Assembly: GCA_964630925.1 (NCBI GenBank)
Contig: CAZVZK010000196.1
Span: 1-16,575, forward strand
DNA: 16,575 bases
From: RGDT01 sp964630925
Lineage (GTDB): Bacteria; Planctomycetota; Planctomycetia; Gemmatales; Gemmataceae
Direction of reading: 5' to 3'
Part shown: piece by piece, positions 14,108-16,575 of the stretch
How positions within the stretch are numbered: the first letter of the stretch is position 1
How the letters are laid out: every line of letters begins with the position of its first letter
The notes under the pieces: model-generated
What the model saw: the letters and a program-made list of their open reading frames with translations, nothing else
The model's database searches: none
Told to the model about the DNA's origin: nothing
Program-made: the position numbers and the translations under genes

Positions 14108-15802
14108 TCAATGGACCCTCGTCCCCTGCCCGCGGACGAGTTTCACATGCCGGTTCATGCCGTCTGGCCTGAACCTCTCCCGGCCGAGGTCACCATCGGG
14201 CCAACGCACCTCCACCCACTCGACGCCGTCCGCCGCGCCGAGGCCGAAATGCGCCCGAGGGTCGTTGCTGCTGAGGAAGCTCCCCCCCGCGAATGCCGTC
14301 CGCACCCACTCCCGCCCCCCCGCCCGGACGCGGATCTCCGCCCCGAGGGCGTCACGCTTCCGGACCGGGTCGTATGCCCGGACGCCCAGCCACCCCCCAC
14401 CGCTCGCCACGTTCCTCAACAGCTGGACGCGCGACGAGACCGACGACACGACGAGCCAGAGCCGCCCGTCATTCCTCAGGTCGCCCACCGCCAGTGCCCG
14501 CCCGACGTTCCCCTCCCCGCACAGCGCCGGCGAACCGGCCGAGACATCCTTGAACCGGCCCGTGCCGTCGTTGGCGAAGAGCTGATTCCGCTGCCCGTAC
14601 CGCGCCCAGAAGGGGTCGAGCTTCGTCCCGGGGCCCGCCTTGCCCTGGATCACGCCCCCGTTGACCACCGCCGCGTCGAGGTGCCCGTCGTTGTCGAAGT
14701 CCCCGAGGACGGTGCCGAAACCCGTCGCCCGCCACGCCGGCCGGTGCATACGGCTCGCCGTCGTCCAATCGGTGAACGTGCCGGGCGGCCCCTGCTTCCA
14801 CAGCGTGTTCGTCTCGTGGGCGAGGTGGGTCACGAAGACATCCTGGAGGCCGTCCCCGTCGACGTCCCCCCAGCCGATCCCCATGTTCGCCTCCGCCTGA
14901 CCCATCGCGTTGACCGCGAGGCCGCGGGCGAATGCCTCCTCCTTGAACGTCCCGTCCCTCTGGTTGACCCACAGGTGGTTGGCCGCCCCGTCATTGGCCA
15001 CGAAGATGTCAGGCCAGCCGTCCCCCGTGAAATCGGCCGCGGCCACGCCAAGGCCGGGCCCGCTTTTCGCCTCGATCCCTGCGGCACGCGACGTGTCCTC
15101 GAACTTGCCCCCGCCGACGTTGCGGTATAGCTTGCTGACCGTGCCGCGGAACGTTTTCGGGCCGCAGAAGTCGCGCGTCCCATCGGGGTTGAAGCAGGGC
15201 CACGACGGATCGTACGCGACGTATGTCGTAACGAACAGGTCGAGGCGCCCGTCGCGGTCGTAATCCACGAACGTCAAGGAGGTGGCCCAGAACGGGAGCG
15301 ATTTGGGCAGGCCCGCCTTCTCCGTCACGTCCACGAAGCGGCCAGCGCCGAGGTTACGGAAGAGGCGTACCCCGTTGTAAAGTGCGACGGCGAGATCGGG
15401 GAGCCCGTCGTCATCGAAATCGCCGACGGCCACGCCCTGACTGTGCCCGCTGATCTCGAGCCCAGAGCCGGCGGAGACGTCCTTGAACTTCCCGTCGGAG
15501 AGCTGTTTGAAAAGCGACGCTTTCCGCCCGCCAGGGCCGCCACCCTGGAGGATCAGCACGTCGAGCAACCCGTCCCCGTCCATGTCGAAGAGGCCGACCC
15601 CCGTGCCGACGATCTGCGGCATGAAGTACTTCCCGTCCTGCGGCCCAGGGTCCTGGCGGACATCGACGCCGAGCTCGCGCGCGGCATCAACGAACCAGAG
15701 GGGGGCCTGCGCCTCCTCCTCGCCCACGCCGTTGTGGCCGCTGGCGCAGCCCGCCGCGAGAAAGGAGGCCAGCACGCACGGGAGATGCCAGACTCGGAAC
15801 AT
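14108..15802 (-). CDS. Lipoprotein with FG-GAP/VCBS beta-propeller repeats and ASPIC/UnbV domain (CRTAC1-like)
   Basis: 564 residues. The N terminus has a lipoprotein signal with lipobox LAAGC (C19), so it should be lipid-anchored outside the cytoplasmic membrane. Six calcium-binding-type motifs of the form DxDxDGxxD mark the blades: DMDGDGLLD (73), DFDDDGLPD (128), DYDRDGRLD (180), DFTGDGWPD (257, slightly altered), DVDGDGLQD (313) and DFDNDGHLD (368). A seventh, DLRNDGRLW (441), has lost its last Asp. The C terminus has the ASPIC/UnbV element (GAEIRVRAGG, then FLSSNDPRAHFGLG and WVEVRWPDG). Domains of this type bind ligands or proteins outside the cell; the enzymatic role, if any, is not known. 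The gene ends where the TPR gene begins. No strong Shine-Dalgarno is seen before the ATG at 15802. Confidence 0.93.
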   Translation of the reverse strand: MFRVWHLPCVLASFLAAGCASGHNGVGEEEAQAPLWFVDAARELGVDVRQDPGPQDGKYFMPQIVGTGVGLFDMDGDGLLDVLILQGGGPGGRKASLFKQLSDGKFKDVSAGSGLEISGHSQGVAVGDFDDDGLPDLAVALYNGVRLFRNLGAGRFVDVTEKAGLPKSLPFWATSLTFVDYDRDGRLDLFVTTYVAYDPSWPCFNPDGTRDFCGPKTFRGTVSKLYRNVGGGKFEDTSRAAGIEAKSGPGLGVAAADFTGDGWPDIFVANDGAANHLWVNQRDGTFKEEAFARGLAVNAMGQAEANMGIGWGDVDGDGLQDVFVTHLAHETNTLWKQGPPGTFTDWTTASRMHRPAWRATGFGTVLGDFDNDGHLDAAVVNGGVIQGKAGPGTKLDPFWARYGQRNQLFANDGTGRFKDVSAGSPALCGEGNVGRALAVGDLRNDGRLWLVVSSVSSRVQLLRNVASGGGWLGVRAYDPVRKRDALGAEIRVRAGGREWVRTAFAGGSFLSSNDPRAHFGLGAADGVEWVEVRWPDGDLGRERFRPDGMNRHVKLVRGQGTRVH

Positions 15803-15830
15803 AGGTTGGGGCCGTGGGGCCTCGGGTTGG

Positions 15831-16339
15831 TCAATGCTTGCCCTTACCCGCGGGCGGGTAAATGATCTCGCCCGTCCCTGTCATTTCGATGTCCATCGGT
15901 GCGGTCGCCCCTGCCAGGACGGTAACGGCCAGGCCCGATTCCTTGATCGACGTGTACTTCTTTGGTACCGGCTTCAGCCTGTCAAGGATCTTCTTCGCTT
16001 CCGGCGAGGCCGCCTTCTCGAGGTACTCCTTGGCCTTGTCCGGTGGCACCCTCGGGGGAGTTTCGGCAGGCCGGGGATGTCAACGATAGGGTCTCCGCCG
16101 GGGCGGTGTGCGACGACCGTGAGCGTGTACTTCCCTGGGGGGAGCCCCTCGAGGAGGTAGCCATCCTCCGTCAGATTGCCCGCGGTGGCGAGGCCGCCCT
16201 TCTCGTCGTAGGCGGAGACCAATCCGACGGTGATGGGGGCACCATTTAGGCGGACCTTCCCGGCCACCTTCCCGCTGGATCCACCGCACCCGACGACCAG
16301 AGCCAAGAGAATCAGCCAGGCGAACATCCGAGGCTTCAT
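15831..16339 (-). pseudogene. Transthyretin/carboxypeptidase-regulatory-like lipoprotein, frameshifted
   Basis: Two frames together give one protein of the small planctomycete lipoprotein family with a prealbumin-like fold. Frame A starts at ATG 16339 with a lipoprotein signal (lipobox VVGC, C18), then GKVAGKVRLNGAPITVG and GLPPGKYTLTVVAHRP, and is in register to PKLP. Frame B continues with RVPPDKAKEYLEKA, holds the conserved tail VPKKYTSIKESGLAVTV and ends at TGA 15831-15833. One extra base in the run of five G at 16054-16058 would join them into 169 residues. The strength of both halves suggests a recent mutation or a sequencing or assembly error in the homopolymer. It stands between the DUF1559 gene and the ASPIC/UnbV gene, all in one direction. 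Confidence 0.8.
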
Positions 16340-16422
16340 GAGTCACCACCCGCCTAGGGGACAGGGAAGAGGGGACGGCGGCGTGGGCCCGAAGACCCAA
16401 GCCGCTGGACCGGTGGCACGTC

Positions 16423-16539
16423 TCAGAAATCGCTGCCCAGGGTGTTGCCGTCCTGCGGATCGAGCAGATTGGCCAGGGTGGTGGACGAGATGTTTGTCGA
16501 GATCCCGCGGACGCTGCCGTCGGCGAGGACGCACAAGCA
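16423..16539 (-). CDS. C-terminal tail of a DUF1559 (H-X9-DG) protein, frame broken upstream
   Basis: The minus-strand frame ending at TGA 16423-16425 reads VLADGSVRGISTNISSTT and ends DPQDGNTLGSDF. This is the typical end of the DUF1559 family, pilin-like secreted proteins present in many copies in planctomycetes; LADGSV is the end of the H-X9-DG motif. Going upstream, the frame meets a TGA at 16540-16542, just where the conserved His should follow. The other two frames to the window edge hold no better match: one is open (…SHLGRADA), the other has stops. So the gene is either frameshifted near 16540 or rearranged there. The rest would lie outside the window. Confidence 0.6.
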   Translation of the reverse strand, partial: CLCVLADGSVRGISTNISSTTLANLLDPQDGNTLGSDF

Positions 16540-16543
16540 TCAG

Positions 16544-16560
16544 CCCTTCCAAGGTGACTT
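16544..16560 (-). repeat. Right member of a 17-base inverted pair near the window ends
   Basis: On the minus strand this reads AAGTCACCTTGGAAGGG, matching 36-52 on the plus strand except one base. It lies at the point where the DUF1559 frame breaks. Confidence 0.5.
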
Positions 16561-16575
16561 ACCACCGTTAGCTGC

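Noticed and set aside
36..16560. Terminal inverted repeats of a 16.5-kb transposon
   Set aside because: The matching element is only 17 bases, not at the exact ends, and the interior holds ordinary chromosomal genes with no transposase. No target-site duplication can be seen.

Overview
The window looks like chromosomal DNA of a high-GC planctomycete, most like the Gemmataceae. This is inferred from gene content, not from a marker gene: a DUF1559 (H-X9-DG type) protein tail, a serine/threonine kinase fused to a formylglycine-generating-enzyme-like (SUMF1) domain, a DUF4058 protein, an ASPIC/UnbV FG-GAP lipoprotein, a small transthyretin-like lipoprotein and very GC-rich third codon positions. 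No rRNA, tRNA, CRISPR array, transposase, integrase or phage gene was seen.

Layout. Position 1-177 holds a short open frame entering from the left edge. 191-3445 (minus) is a very large kinase-SUMF1 protein. 3446-4120 has no convincing gene but holds a 22-base direct repeat and an orphan promoter, Shine-Dalgarno and ATG signal. 4121-7655 (minus) is a tight three-gene operon in the order aminotransferase, EamA permease, DUF5009 membrane protein, joined by 4-base stop/start overlaps; a GC-rich palindrome lies in frame at the N terminus of the permease. A divergent promoter then leads to a shortened DUF4058 protein (plus, 7745-8377), which converges on a three-helix membrane protein (minus, 8391-8792). 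8929-10659 (plus) is a complete PolX-type DNA polymerase with a PHP domain. 10660-11213 holds the N-terminal third of a sugar-phosphate isomerase/epimerase gene that is cut short by unrelated, possibly repetitive sequence and has AGG where its ATG should be. A 73-residue unknown protein (minus) and gpsA (plus, 11584-12570) follow as a divergent pair.

The right end is a minus-strand cluster read leftwards: DUF1559 tail (16423-16539), transthyretin-like lipoprotein (15831-16339, frameshifted in a run of five G), ASPIC/UnbV lipoprotein (14108-15802) and a TPR protein (12705-14096). The last two overlap or nearly abut, so they are probably translated together. Exported repeat-rich proteins of this kind suggest a cell-envelope function, but the substrate cannot be read from the sequence.

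No clearly new defence or metabolic system is visible. The best leads are the duplicated Trp-rich module between the kinase and SUMF1 domains, the recurrent TAC-A/G-T promoter spacing, the in-frame palindrome in the permease, and three damaged genes near repeat-like sequence. A near-identical 17-base inverted pair also lies close to the two ends of the window.
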